A stretch of 16,258 nucleotides of DNA from Candidatus Daviesbacteria bacterium (GTDB lineage: Bacteria > Patescibacteriota > Microgenomatia > Daviesbacterales > UBA10151). The position numbers and the translations under genes were made by a program. The notes under the pieces are model-generated. The model saw only the letters and a list, made by a program, of their open reading frames with translations. It had not been told where the DNA came from and made no database searches. Below are positions 1 to 6,582 of the stretch, in pieces. The stretch spans positions 1-16,258 of the forward strand of contig JACPKO010000003.1 in the NCBI GenBank assembly GCA_016186985.1. Reading direction: 5' to 3'. Positions within the stretch are counted from its first letter, which is position 1. Each line of letters starts with the position of its first letter.

Positions 1-590
1 AGAGAAGGGCTTAAAGAAACTGAAGGTGACACACTAACTGATGGGCTTACTGATGGTGAGAGAGACACAGAAGGAGAAACAGAGACTGAAGGGGAAAGAG
101 AAGGAGAAAGGGAAACTGATGGACTTACAGAGACAGAAGGGCTTACTGAAGGGCTTAGAGAAACACTGGGGGAAACTGAAGGTGAAAGTGATACTGAAGG
201 AGAAACACTTACTGAAGGGCTGACAGATACCGACGGACTTATTGAAACAGATGGGCTAAGTGAAGGCGACAGGCTTACTGAAGGAGAAACACTTGGACTC
301 AAGCTCACACTTGGTGAGACACTTACTGAAGGAGAAAGAGAAGGGCTTAAAGAAACTGAAGGCGACACACTAACTGATGGGCTTACTGATGGTGAGAGAG
401 ACACAGAAGGAGAAACAGAGACTGAAGGAGAAAGAGAAGGAGATTTACTTACTGAAGGAGATACAGAGACTGAAGGGGAAAGAGAAGGAGATTTACTTAC
501 TGAAGGTGAAACTGAGGGTGATGTAGATACTGAGGGGCTTACAGATACAGAAGGACTTACTGAAACAGAAGGGCTAACTGAGGGTGATAT
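1..590 (-). repeat. Low-complexity Ser-Pro coding repeat with 336-bp and 48-bp internal duplications
   Basis: Degenerate 6- and 12-base units encode SPSV/SPSL on the minus strand. A higher-order copy is visible: bases 1-109 recur at 337-445 with about two mismatches (at 27/363 and 93/429), an offset of 336 bases or 112 codons. A second offset of 48 bases links about 415-458 to 463-506. Both offsets are multiples of three, so the frame is kept. Such tracts change length by slippage or unequal recombination. Confidence 0.9.
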
Positions 591-1268
591 TGAGGATACC
601 GGCACACCAGCTATAGCGATTGTCCAGCTACATCCAACAGCACTTTTTGAATGAGTGCCGACTACTGTACCTGTAGTTCCGGGAGAAGCCTGGTCTAAAT
701 CAGAAACTGCATGAGTAGTAAAATCATTATTATCATTATCCCCACTGGCAACATCAACCCTTTCGGTTCCCGATGCTTCTGTCCACGTCCCGTCACTAGT
801 TTTACCAAACACCCTAACTACCGTACAGTTTTGTTGTATTGTAGTTACTGCGATCGCAGTTTCAGTTGTACTGGCTGCTGATGAATCATCCTGACTATTG
901 GATACATTAATTGGAGCAACGGTATTAACTCCGGAATAGGCACAAATGGAACCATTGGCAACTCTTTGAATAGATAGAGTAAAAGTAAAGTTAGTAGCAG
1001 TTGTATCAGCACTAACTGCTATCTTCCAGCAAATAGCCAGCCGTTCTTGATTTCCAGAAGCATTTGTAGAGCTCTGGTAACCAAGTACTGTCCATCCGGT
1101 CGGCGGAGTTACCGTTGGTGTGCTCCCGCTAGTTACCTGTATCGAGATAGCTGCCAGCATCAAGTCATCAACCGCTAAACCGGTAGGTTTAGTAACAACT
1201 ACTGTAGTAGAACCTCCACCATTATTCCCTGTTTGAGCATTTCTAAATGTAGGTGAGGGTGCAGCCAT
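1..1268 (-). CDS. SPSVS-repeat protein with N-terminal beta-rich domain, 3' end outside window
   Basis: On the minus strand an ATG at 1268 opens a frame with no stop down to the window edge (422 codons seen). The first 220 or so residues begin MAAPSPTFRNAQTGNN and are rich in Thr, Ser, Val and Asn, with a VTPPTGWTVLGY segment. From about base 600 to the edge the protein is almost pure Ser-Pro-Ser-Val/Leu repeat (SPSVSPSVSVSPS). No signal peptide or membrane segment is visible. AGGA lies 6 bases upstream of the ATG, which supports this start. From memory, similar N-terminal segments occur in phage fibre-like and environmental surface proteins, and SPSVS tails occur in candidate-phylum bacteria. 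A surface or virion-attached stalk is an inference. The frame is easy to overlook because its stop lies outside the window. Confidence 0.82.
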   Translation of the reverse strand, partial: MAAPSPTFRNAQTGNNGGGSTTVVVTKPTGLAVDDLMLAAISIQVTSGSTPTVTPPTGWTVLGYQSSTNASGNQERLAICWKIAVSADTTATNFTFTLSIQRVANGSICAYSGVNTVAPINVSNSQDDSSAASTTETAIAVTTIQQNCTVVRVFGKTSDGTWTEASGTERVDVASGDNDNNDFTTHAVSDLDQASPGTTGTVVGTHSKSAVGCSWTIAIAGVPVSSISPSVSPSVSVSPSVSVSPSVSTSPSVSPSVSKSPSLSPSVSVSPSVSKSPSLSPSVSVSPSVSLSPSVSPSVSVSPSVSLSPSLSPSVSVSPSVSLSPSVSPSVSLSPSLSPSVSISPSVSVSPSVSVSPSVSLSPSVSPSVSLSPSVSPSVSVSPSVSLSPSLSPSVSVSPSVSLSPSVSPSVSVSPSVSLSPS

Positions 1269-1274
1269 TAGCTT

Positions 1275-1278
1275 TCCT
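1275..1278 (-). promoter_or_regulatory. Ribosome binding site for the SPSVS-repeat protein
   Basis: AGGA on the minus strand, six bases upstream of the ATG at 1268. It decides this start for a gene that has no visible stop in the window. Confidence 0.6.
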
Positions 1279-1364
1279 GCTCCGATCTGGATACTCTACT
1301 CTCTCTAATTAAAGGGTGTATTCTATGGGGCATTGTATTAAGGCTAAAAACTATTTACGCCTTC

Positions 1365-1370
1365 ATTATA
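1365..1370 (-). promoter_or_regulatory. Possible -10 box upstream of the SPSVS-repeat gene
   Basis: A perfect TATAAT lies on the minus strand about 97 bases upstream of the ATG at 1268, in the intergenic gap after the fusion-protein gene. At a 17-base spacing the -35 position reads TGTCCG, a poor match. The box is therefore plausible but unproven, and chance AT-rich sequence is possible. Confidence 0.35.
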
Positions 1371-1391
1371 TGTCATCCTTATTTAAACGGA

Positions 1392-1410
1392 CACCTCCTG
1401 AAAGGCGGTG
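1392..1410 (-). terminator. Weak hairpin downstream of the GT2-dehydrogenase gene
   Basis: CACCGCCTTTCAGGAGGTG on the minus strand forms a stem of about seven pairs with one mismatch, some 40 bases after the stop at 1449. It is followed by TCCGTTTAAA, which is not a convincing U-tract. It could be a weak terminator between the long gene series and the SPSVS gene. The AGGAGGTG arm also looks like a ribosome binding site but has no well-placed start codon. Confidence 0.25.
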
Positions 1411-1448
1411 AGGATTTTATGTGAACTCAAGCTTTGTGGGGGACTCAA

Positions 1449-3419
1449 TCAAAAGTGTTTTAGGGAGATCCATTTTTTATTTGCTTTAAGTAAATTCTTT
1501 GTAATTTCCGGTATGTACCCAAGACTTTCAGCCCACGCACACCATGCGTATACATCTTTAGGGATACATTTCGAGTTAAAACCCCGTTTATCAGGAAAAA
1601 CAAAAGTCCACCATAAGTTAAATCTCGGATCGTCGCCATAGACAGCATCTCTGATAGTGTAGTAGTCTATACCAGCTTTTTCGCAAACGTCATATAATTC
1701 CTGACACTCTGCTACTTTAAACGAAATTGCTCTGTTTTCAGTTAATTTTATAACTTCAGCTTCATAGGGGGTAACCTGCCTGATTTTTACATTGGCATTG
1801 TAAACCATTGAGTAAAGGTTAATTAATGTCCTTCTGTCTTGTGGGGAGCCCCCAATAACAAGAAATGGAATATTTTTTTCATCAAAAAGTGGATGCTGGG
1901 GCGTCTCACCAAGATATTCAGGCTGAACAAGGATTTTTTTATTATATTTCTTTGAAAGATAATCACAGGTTCCGGGATTAACGGTGGATCTTATTACAAT
2001 TAAGGGACATTCACACCAGGCAACACACTGCTCAACAATGCTTATATCAAGCCCACCCTCATTAATTGGAGGGGTGGGGACACAAATAAATGCTATATCC
2101 CCTTCATTGGCCCTTTTTTTGCTCCCGGTTTTCGGCGGGTCATAGATATAGGCATCAGGAAAAAGTTTATGTACAGATTTTCCTACCCAGCCATGACCGA
2201 TAATAGTTACTTTGTCAAATTTATTAAGTTTCTTTGGCCTGCCTCTTGCCGCCTTAGTTACCGGTATGCTGGCCAGGTATACTGCATTTTTTTCTGCAAG
2301 CTCATCGGTTGGCCCCGATTCGATCGGCCCGCCTTGCCCGCCGTCAGGCGAGGCAGGGGCTGGTTTAGTAATTGCCCCTTTTTCTGATGACTCTTCAGTC
2401 GGCTCACTTTCTGCCGGTTCAACATCCGTTTCTTTGGCAGAGAATTTGAATGTATTGGCTTTAAGTTTTTGAAGATCTTCCTCGCTCCAGCCTCTAATTG
2501 GCCAGAACTTTTCTACAAGCCAGCTTAAGGGATGGATTTGTTTATCCCAATTATTCTCAAAGAAGAGATCGCGGGCAAAACTTTTGGCCTTTGCCTGATC
2601 AGTCCCCGATATTGGGTAGGGGAATCCGAAATCGCCTCCCTGGGTTCTAAACATATGGGCATACCAGGTTTTATGATTTACCAGCACTTGTCCTCCTGAA
2701 AGCCAGGTTTTTGCTGCAACTTCAATTCCCTGAGATCCCCAGCTGCCAAAGTTTTCATCACAAATATCAAGTTCCCAATATTTGTCCCTGGTCAGCATCC
2801 AGCAGGAACCCTGAAGGGACATTGTCTCGGTCAATTCCTTTTCCTGTTTATCTTTAGCATATTGAGGTCTATGCTTCCAATCCTCGAAATATTGAAAGTG
2901 GGGAGTTGAATCAAAACAAAATGAAGTGCTCTGGGGGTTATGTTTTCCAATCCATATCATTTTTCTTCTGATTTTATCTCCTTTTCCGCATTGCCCGCAA
3001 CTAGCCGGTGTCGGACCCTGATATTTTTTCCAGCCGCAATAGTAGCATTTCCAGTCAAATGCCCACAGATTCCGCATTATAGGAACCATTGTTACGCTAT
3101 CTCCGGCCTCTTTAAACGCTTCAATCATTTTCCGGTCAAACCCTTTATCAAAGGAGCAGTGAGCATCGCATTTCATTACATATTTGGCCCTGGAGAGTTT
3201 ACAGGCAAGATTTGTTGCAGCACGCTGTCCGATGCTCTCAGGAAGGTATATAACATTTACCATGGGGTTTTGAGGAATAGGCGGTTTTGCCCATGCACCA
3301 TCTAAAACAGCGATAACTTCCGTATCCGCTTCAATATTGGCTAAAATGTCCTCAATAGTCTTGGCTAAGAACATTTCATTTCTGGCCGGGATGAGTATGC
3401 TTAAATCTTGTGCGGACAT
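1449..3419 (-). CDS. Fusion of GT2 glycosyltransferase and UDP-glucose/GDP-mannose dehydrogenase-like domain
   Basis: 656 residues. Residues 1-320 are a GT-A family 2 glycosyltransferase: N-terminal LSILIPARNE, an acceptor/metal motif MKCDAHC near 82-88, and a C-terminal HPLSWLVEKFWP signature near 296-307 shared with the GT2 gene at 12653-13540. A CxxC pair set (Cys125, 128, 141, 144) inside it looks like a small zinc knuckle that the paralogue lacks. A Pro/Glu/Ser-rich linker (about 325-400) leads to a Rossmann domain (IGHGWVG, 407-413), STVNPGT near 478-484, and GFNSKCIPKD (613-622), the catalytic-cysteine motif of nucleotide-sugar dehydrogenases with Cys618 kept. The usual C-terminal UDP-binding domain of this family is missing, so the chain ends soon after the central domain. 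Oxidation of an NDP-sugar coupled to its transfer is an inference. No strong ribosome binding site precedes the ATG. Confidence 0.88.
   Translation of the reverse strand: MSAQDLSILIPARNEMFLAKTIEDILANIEADTEVIAVLDGAWAKPPIPQNPMVNVIYLPESIGQRAATNLACKLSRAKYVMKCDAHCSFDKGFDRKMIEAFKEAGDSVTMVPIMRNLWAFDWKCYYCGWKKYQGPTPASCGQCGKGDKIRRKMIWIGKHNPQSTSFCFDSTPHFQYFEDWKHRPQYAKDKQEKELTETMSLQGSCWMLTRDKYWELDICDENFGSWGSQGIEVAAKTWLSGGQVLVNHKTWYAHMFRTQGGDFGFPYPISGTDQAKAKSFARDLFFENNWDKQIHPLSWLVEKFWPIRGWSEEDLQKLKANTFKFSAKETDVEPAESEPTEESSEKGAITKPAPASPDGGQGGPIESGPTDELAEKNAVYLASIPVTKAARGRPKKLNKFDKVTIIGHGWVGKSVHKLFPDAYIYDPPKTGSKKRANEGDIAFICVPTPPINEGGLDISIVEQCVAWCECPLIVIRSTVNPGTCDYLSKKYNKKILVQPEYLGETPQHPLFDEKNIPFLVIGGSPQDRRTLINLYSMVYNANVKIRQVTPYEAEVIKLTENRAISFKVAECQELYDVCEKAGIDYYTIRDAVYGDDPRFNLWWTFVFPDKRGFNSKCIPKDVYAWCAWAESLGYIPEITKNLLKANKKWISLKHF
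2315..2357. repeat. Two GC-rich hairpins inside the fusion-protein linker
   Basis: Two adjacent palindromes: ccgat/atcgg (2315-2319 and 2323-2327), then a 10-pair stem with two single-base bulges (2332-2342 with 2347-2357, loop gtca). The tract is far more GC-rich than its surroundings. It is read in frame as Pro-Asp-Gly-Gly-Gln-Gly-Gly in the low-complexity linker. It resembles a REP-like palindrome captured by the coding sequence. Confidence 0.55.
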
Positions 3420-3462
3420 ATGCCAATATATTTAACCTAAAAGCTTATAAAAAGCAATGAAC

Positions 3463-3525
3463 TACTTTGGAGCAAGCTCCGAAGTATCCCTTGGGGCAAG
3501 TTCTTCTGCGAATAAAGCATTCATC
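3463..3525. repeat. Intergenic palindromic element
   Basis: This fills most of the 100-base gap between two minus-strand genes. An 11-base inverted repeat with one wobble mismatch (3463-3473 and 3476-3486) is followed by a second TTGGGGCAAG segment that echoes the stem sequence. The tract ends with AAGCATTCATC (3515-3525), an 11-mer that also occurs inverted at 9712-9722 beside the hairpin array. The last bases overlap the stop codon of the upstream glycosyltransferase gene. The hairpin lacks a following T-run on either strand, so it does not look like a simple terminator. A REP-like or miniature mobile palindrome is the likeliest reading. Confidence 0.5.
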
Positions 3526-4390
3526 TTAAGTTCTTATATAATTTAGCAATTTCTTCAATGTGATAATTTTCTGCTTTTTTAAGGCACAACTTAGAATAGG
3601 CGTCATAAAGCGTGGATGATGCTCTTAGCCTGTCCAGTTCAATCAGGAAATGGTTAAAATCCCTGACACCAATATAACAATTACCAAGCTCTTTGAAGTA
3701 AATTTCATCGAGGGCAATTGTCGGGATTCCAAAAGAAGCTGCGTTAACGATTTTAAGCGGATTTGCCAACTTTTTAAGATAAGGTCTCCATACAATCTGT
3801 ATATCAATGCTTTTGTAAAAATCTATAACATCCTGTCTCGTAAAAAACTGAGAAAATTCCAGAAGTTTCATATTCCGCTGCGAAAGGTTTTGTTTTAACT
3901 GAGCAGGGAGGTATGGAAATGCCCTGTAGTTTCCTATAACCCCCACGGTGATTATTTTCTTTCTGGTTCTTTTTTTTCTCTCGAAGTTGCAGTGGTGCTG
4001 GGGGATAATAACTATCTTGTTAGTTACACCTACAGAGGCTAAAGTGATGAAATCCCTTTCAGAGAGGACAATTGCACAAACTTTCGGGTGTTTTTTTAAA
4101 ACAGCTGCATATCCTAATTCGTCAATGACATCCAGGTACGAACTGTCGCCCTCAAATTTAAAATCATGATCAGTATCCAATTCGGGCTTAATATAAATAC
4201 AGACGTCTTTTTTGTATCCTTGCCTGGGATTTATTTTAGCATTGGTAGCCAGTGCAACCTGATCGGCTCTGATTATTGAAGAAACCCTTTTTAGGTAACC
4301 CTTGCGGGGTTTTGTGCCTGTATAGACAAATTCATGTTTCGGATCTGTGTTTAAAAAAGCTTTTTGAGCAAAAATTGATATGTTTGTCAT
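3521..4390 (-). CDS. GT-B-like glycosyltransferase
   Basis: 289 residues. The C-terminal half has the layout of GT-B family glycosyltransferases: a second Rossmann-like start (KKIITVGVIGNYRAFPY, about 144-160), then WRPYLKKLANPLKIVNAASF (201-220) followed by GIPTIALDE. This mirrors the K-x-x-N/E...A-x-x-x-G-x-P nucleotide-sugar-binding region of GT4-like enzymes. The N-terminal half is short and divergent, and no membrane segment is seen. The ATG at 4388-4390 overlaps the upstream stop as ATGA, so translational coupling is likely. The stop lies at the edge of the palindromic element at 3463-3525. Donor and acceptor cannot be told from sequence. A non-catalytic GT-B relative is the alternative. 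Confidence 0.7.
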   Translation of the reverse strand: MTNISIFAQKAFLNTDPKHEFVYTGTKPRKGYLKRVSSIIRADQVALATNAKINPRQGYKKDVCIYIKPELDTDHDFKFEGDSSYLDVIDELGYAAVLKKHPKVCAIVLSERDFITLASVGVTNKIVIIPQHHCNFERKKRTRKKIITVGVIGNYRAFPYLPAQLKQNLSQRNMKLLEFSQFFTRQDVIDFYKSIDIQIVWRPYLKKLANPLKIVNAASFGIPTIALDEIYFKELGNCYIGVRDFNHFLIELDRLRASSTLYDAYSKLCLKKAENYHIEEIAKLYKNLR

Positions 4391-5115
4391 GATAAATTAA
4401 ATAATCCTTTAAGATCCCACCCCGGAATTTTATCAAGCGGTGTTTCCCGCCAGTTTTCCGGTTTATGAATAAAACTATCCAAAGTAACTTTAGATTGGGA
4501 AAAAGTTTTACCATGGCGGATGTCTATAATCGGGTATTTGCTGATCCACGTTTCAAAATCATCATCAGAGAATCCGCCCCGTTTTGTTTTTTTTGTTCCC
4601 GGTTCGTAACCCCATCTTCGTGCCCACAGAGGCTCGTGTCTTGTGTCTTTATCCCAATTCATTTCTTTAATTTTTTTAAATCTCTTTTTGTAATGACTGA
4701 GCGCAAATTTACGGTTTACGGCAAGACCTGATAAAGATAAAAGCCTGTCATAAGTAACAGCGTAATTATCAGGATATTTCCACCTCCAGACGTTTGCATT
4801 GTAGTAAAAAATGTCATTTCTAGGAGGAGTAAATTCAAAATGTGAGGTAGGATATAAACAATCGTGTTCGCAAAAGAACACATATTTTGCCTCAGAAGCC
4901 TCAAGACCCTTTATTATCTGCTTCATCATCGTAATGTAACCCGGGGTTAAATTTAATACAATATTTTTTCCAAAATCAATGGGCTGCAGTGAAACACTGA
5001 CAATAGACAGATTAGCCTTTAGTAATTGTTTTAGGACAACAAAAAAAATCTGCCCGCTGAGTCTATTGTCTGTGTAATAAATTATTCCTTTCCCGGAATA
5101 GTTCTGCGAAGTCAT
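4387..5115 (-). CDS. Putative GT-A-like glycosyltransferase of unrecognised family
   Basis: 242 residues from the ATG at 5115. A longer TTG form starting at 5133 exists, but 5115 gives an ATGA overlap with the upstream methyltransferase, as at other junctions here. Residues 70-90 contain YVFFCEHDCLYP, a hydrophobic strand ending in an acidic HD motif like the metal-binding DxD of GT-A enzymes. Further on come NANVWRWK (about 107-113) and a DIRHGKTFSQSK segment near 198-209, with a tryptophan- and proline-rich C-terminus. No signal peptide or membrane helix is seen. Its position between a methyltransferase and a GT-B enzyme supports a glycan role. The family is not recognised, and the function is inferred from fold-like signals only. 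Confidence 0.6.
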   Translation of the reverse strand: MTSQNYSGKGIIYYTDNRLSGQIFFVVLKQLLKANLSIVSVSLQPIDFGKNIVLNLTPGYITMMKQIIKGLEASEAKYVFFCEHDCLYPTSHFEFTPPRNDIFYYNANVWRWKYPDNYAVTYDRLLSLSGLAVNRKFALSHYKKRFKKIKEMNWDKDTRHEPLWARRWGYEPGTKKTKRGGFSDDDFETWISKYPIIDIRHGKTFSQSKVTLDSFIHKPENWRETPLDKIPGWDLKGLFNLS

Positions 5116-6308
5116 CTTTTTACCCAAAACCAAGACCGGATGCGGTCACGAAACTCGCCTCTTTCTTTGCCTTTTCTTGATCCCAAAATAAAACACGGCA
5201 GCATGTTATAGCTTGGCATATAAACCTGCACGACTTGCTTAACATGGTTTTTCTTAGTGTAGTTAAAATTTTCATAATCATCACCTGAAAGAATTCCTCC
5301 TAATCTGACTTTCTTTTTCCAGGTATGTAAATCCTGGGCAATATTTAAAAATTCATGATTTGCATCAATATAGACAAAATCGAGAGAATTATCAGCAAAG
5401 TCCTTAGCGGCTGTGAGCGAATCTTTTTGAATTATTGTACAGTTATAAGCAGAAAGTCTTTTTTCTGCCTCTTTACGGTTAGCTTCAAATGCTTCCTGAT
5501 TTTTTACAATTCCAACTTCAGCAGGAACAACATCCGGCCCGTAAGAGGAAATCTTCCAGGGGTCAATACTGTAAAGATGCAAATTTGGATTGGCTTTGCA
5601 CAGAATTTCAGAGTAATGTCCCACATTTACTCCGATTTCGGCACCTTTGTTGAATTTTAACTCTGCAAATAATTCTGCCAGATTATTACGGCCTACGTTT
5701 GGAATTTCAATAAAAGAACCTGAATCCGGACTGATATTGTATTTTTTTAAAACATACTGGTAAGTATCCGTAGTGCTTTTGTGCCGTACGACTATTAATC
5801 TGTCATCATATTTTCGCCTGGTGTGAACAAGTTCAGGAATCTCAAGTTCGTAACCTGTGAGTTGTTTCTCAATAGTTGGATCGGCTACGTCCTCGATAAT
5901 ATAAATTACGTCTTTTTTAAGAAGAGGCATTAGAGTTAAGCAGCTGAAAACCTGATCTTGCGGAATGTGAGAACCGTCATCAATAACAAGGTCAATATCT
6001 GATCCTGTCCGGGTTATTAAATTAACAAGGTCTTTTTTAGAAGATTGATCGCACTTGATTACTTTAATACGGCCGTCTGTAAAAATGCGCTTTGGATCAA
6101 TTTCAGCTCCATAAATTTGGGCATTAGGAAAGAAATCCCGCCACATTCTAAGGCTTGCTCCTTCGCCCGCACCGATCTCAAGGACCTTTTTTACTGTAAA
6201 TTGCATATCTTTTAGCAGTTTAAAGTAATATGGTGTATAACCATGTTTAATCTGGGGGCATTTATCTGCTTTGTATTTTAAGGCTAGTTTAGATAGCTTG
6301 TCATTCAT
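5112..6308 (-). CDS. Double-domain SAM-dependent methyltransferase
   Basis: 398 residues. The N-terminal domain (1-180) carries DKCPQIKHGYTPYY, the SAM-binding LEIGAGEG (43-50) and VIDDGSH (108-114), resembling macrolide-sugar O-methyltransferases of the MycE/TylF group. The second domain (about 200-398) is a Methyltransf_24-type class I fold: EIPNVGRNNL, GAEIGVNVG (222-230), LYSIDPW (245-251) and FVYIDANHE (311-319), closely matching the domains at 13543-14139, 14136-14795 and 14792-15880. The probable role is O-methylation of sugars at two positions or on two substrates. The start ATG at 6308 overlaps the outer base of the inverted repeat of the GIY-YIG cassette. The end overlaps the next gene by ATGA. 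Confidence 0.82.
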   Translation of the reverse strand: MNDKLSKLALKYKADKCPQIKHGYTPYYFKLLKDMQFTVKKVLEIGAGEGASLRMWRDFFPNAQIYGAEIDPKRIFTDGRIKVIKCDQSSKKDLVNLITRTGSDIDLVIDDGSHIPQDQVFSCLTLMPLLKKDVIYIIEDVADPTIEKQLTGYELEIPELVHTRRKYDDRLIVVRHKSTTDTYQYVLKKYNISPDSGSFIEIPNVGRNNLAELFAELKFNKGAEIGVNVGHYSEILCKANPNLHLYSIDPWKISSYGPDVVPAEVGIVKNQEAFEANRKEAEKRLSAYNCTIIQKDSLTAAKDFADNSLDFVYIDANHEFLNIAQDLHTWKKKVRLGGILSGDDYENFNYTKKNHVKQVVQVYMPSYNMLPCFILGSRKGKERGEFRDRIRSWFWVKR

Positions 6309-6564
6309 CCCGTACGAAATAGGAAACGCTTCAAGCGATATTTAATGTAGCGTTTACCTCTTCCTGATTTAAGATATTTTTCTCTTGCTTTTGCATCTTC
6401 TTCGTTCAAACAAGCTTCATAATAAATAAGTTCATACGGTCGTCGTTGTTTTGTATAAGTTGATTTACCATCATTGTGTTCTTTGAATCGTTTCCGCAAA
6501 TCTGCATGTATCCAGTATACATCTGTCCATTTTTCTTGCTCCTCAGTATATAGCTATAAAACAT
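6305..6564 (-). pseudogene. Frameshifted GIY-YIG nuclease (URI/UPF0213-like)
   Basis: An ATG at 6564 starts MFYSYILRSKKNGQMYTGY, which has the shape of the GIY-YIG core (Y-I-L ... Y-x-G). After TAC at 6510-6508 only two bases (AT) precede GCA GAT TTG. The frame then shifts by one base and continues as ADLRKRFKEHNDGKSTYT to a TGA at 6305-6307. Restoring one base would give GYTADLRKR and a chain of about 86 residues, the normal size for this family, with the conserved Arg and the late Glu (AKAREKYLKS) kept. Reading only from TTG at 6499 would give a 64-residue fragment lacking the GIY-YIG strands. This is either a real one-base deletion or a sequencing or assembly error. The last codons and stop are formed by the right inverted repeat and its flank. 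Confidence 0.8.
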
Positions 6565-6581
6565 AATGATTTCGTACGGGA
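6308..6581 (-). mobile_element. GIY-YIG cassette bounded by 13-bp perfect inverted repeats
   Basis: tcccgtacgaaat at 6308-6320 is matched by its exact reverse complement atttcgtacggga at 6569-6581. The 274-bp interval holds little but the GIY-YIG reading frame. Each arm contains the palindrome cgtacg. TCAT on the plus strand (ATGA on the minus) lies at both edges (6305-6308 and 6583-6586, with one extra base on one side) and may be a target duplication. The cassette separates two genes that would otherwise meet in an ATGA overlap like their neighbours. Mobility is an inference, because no transposase is present and the nuclease would have to act alone or in trans. Confidence 0.6.
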
Positions 6582-6582
6582 C

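Noticed and set aside
41..223. Lys/Glu-rich plus-strand reading frame
   Set aside because: It is the complement of the SPSVS coding repeat. Its composition follows from the repeat, and there is no ribosome binding site.
1..590. CRISPR-like or intergenic tandem array
   Set aside because: There are no unique spacers, the units are 6-12 bases, and the tract is read in one frame as Ser-Pro repeats joined to an N-terminal domain.
1344..1399. Ten-codon leader peptide (ATG at 1376) with AGGAGGTG upstream
   Set aside because: The spacing from AGGAGGTG to the ATG is about 15 bases, the peptide has no attenuation-like codon run, and it overlaps the better TATAAT candidate.
2940..3305. 121-residue plus-strand frame inside the GT2 domain
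   Set aside because: It is antisense to strongly conserved GT2 sequence, with no family motifs of its own.
6305..6499. Intact 64-residue protein from a TTG start
   Set aside because: It lacks the GIY and YIG strands, and these are present just upstream in the neighbouring frame, so this is the back half of a frameshifted gene.
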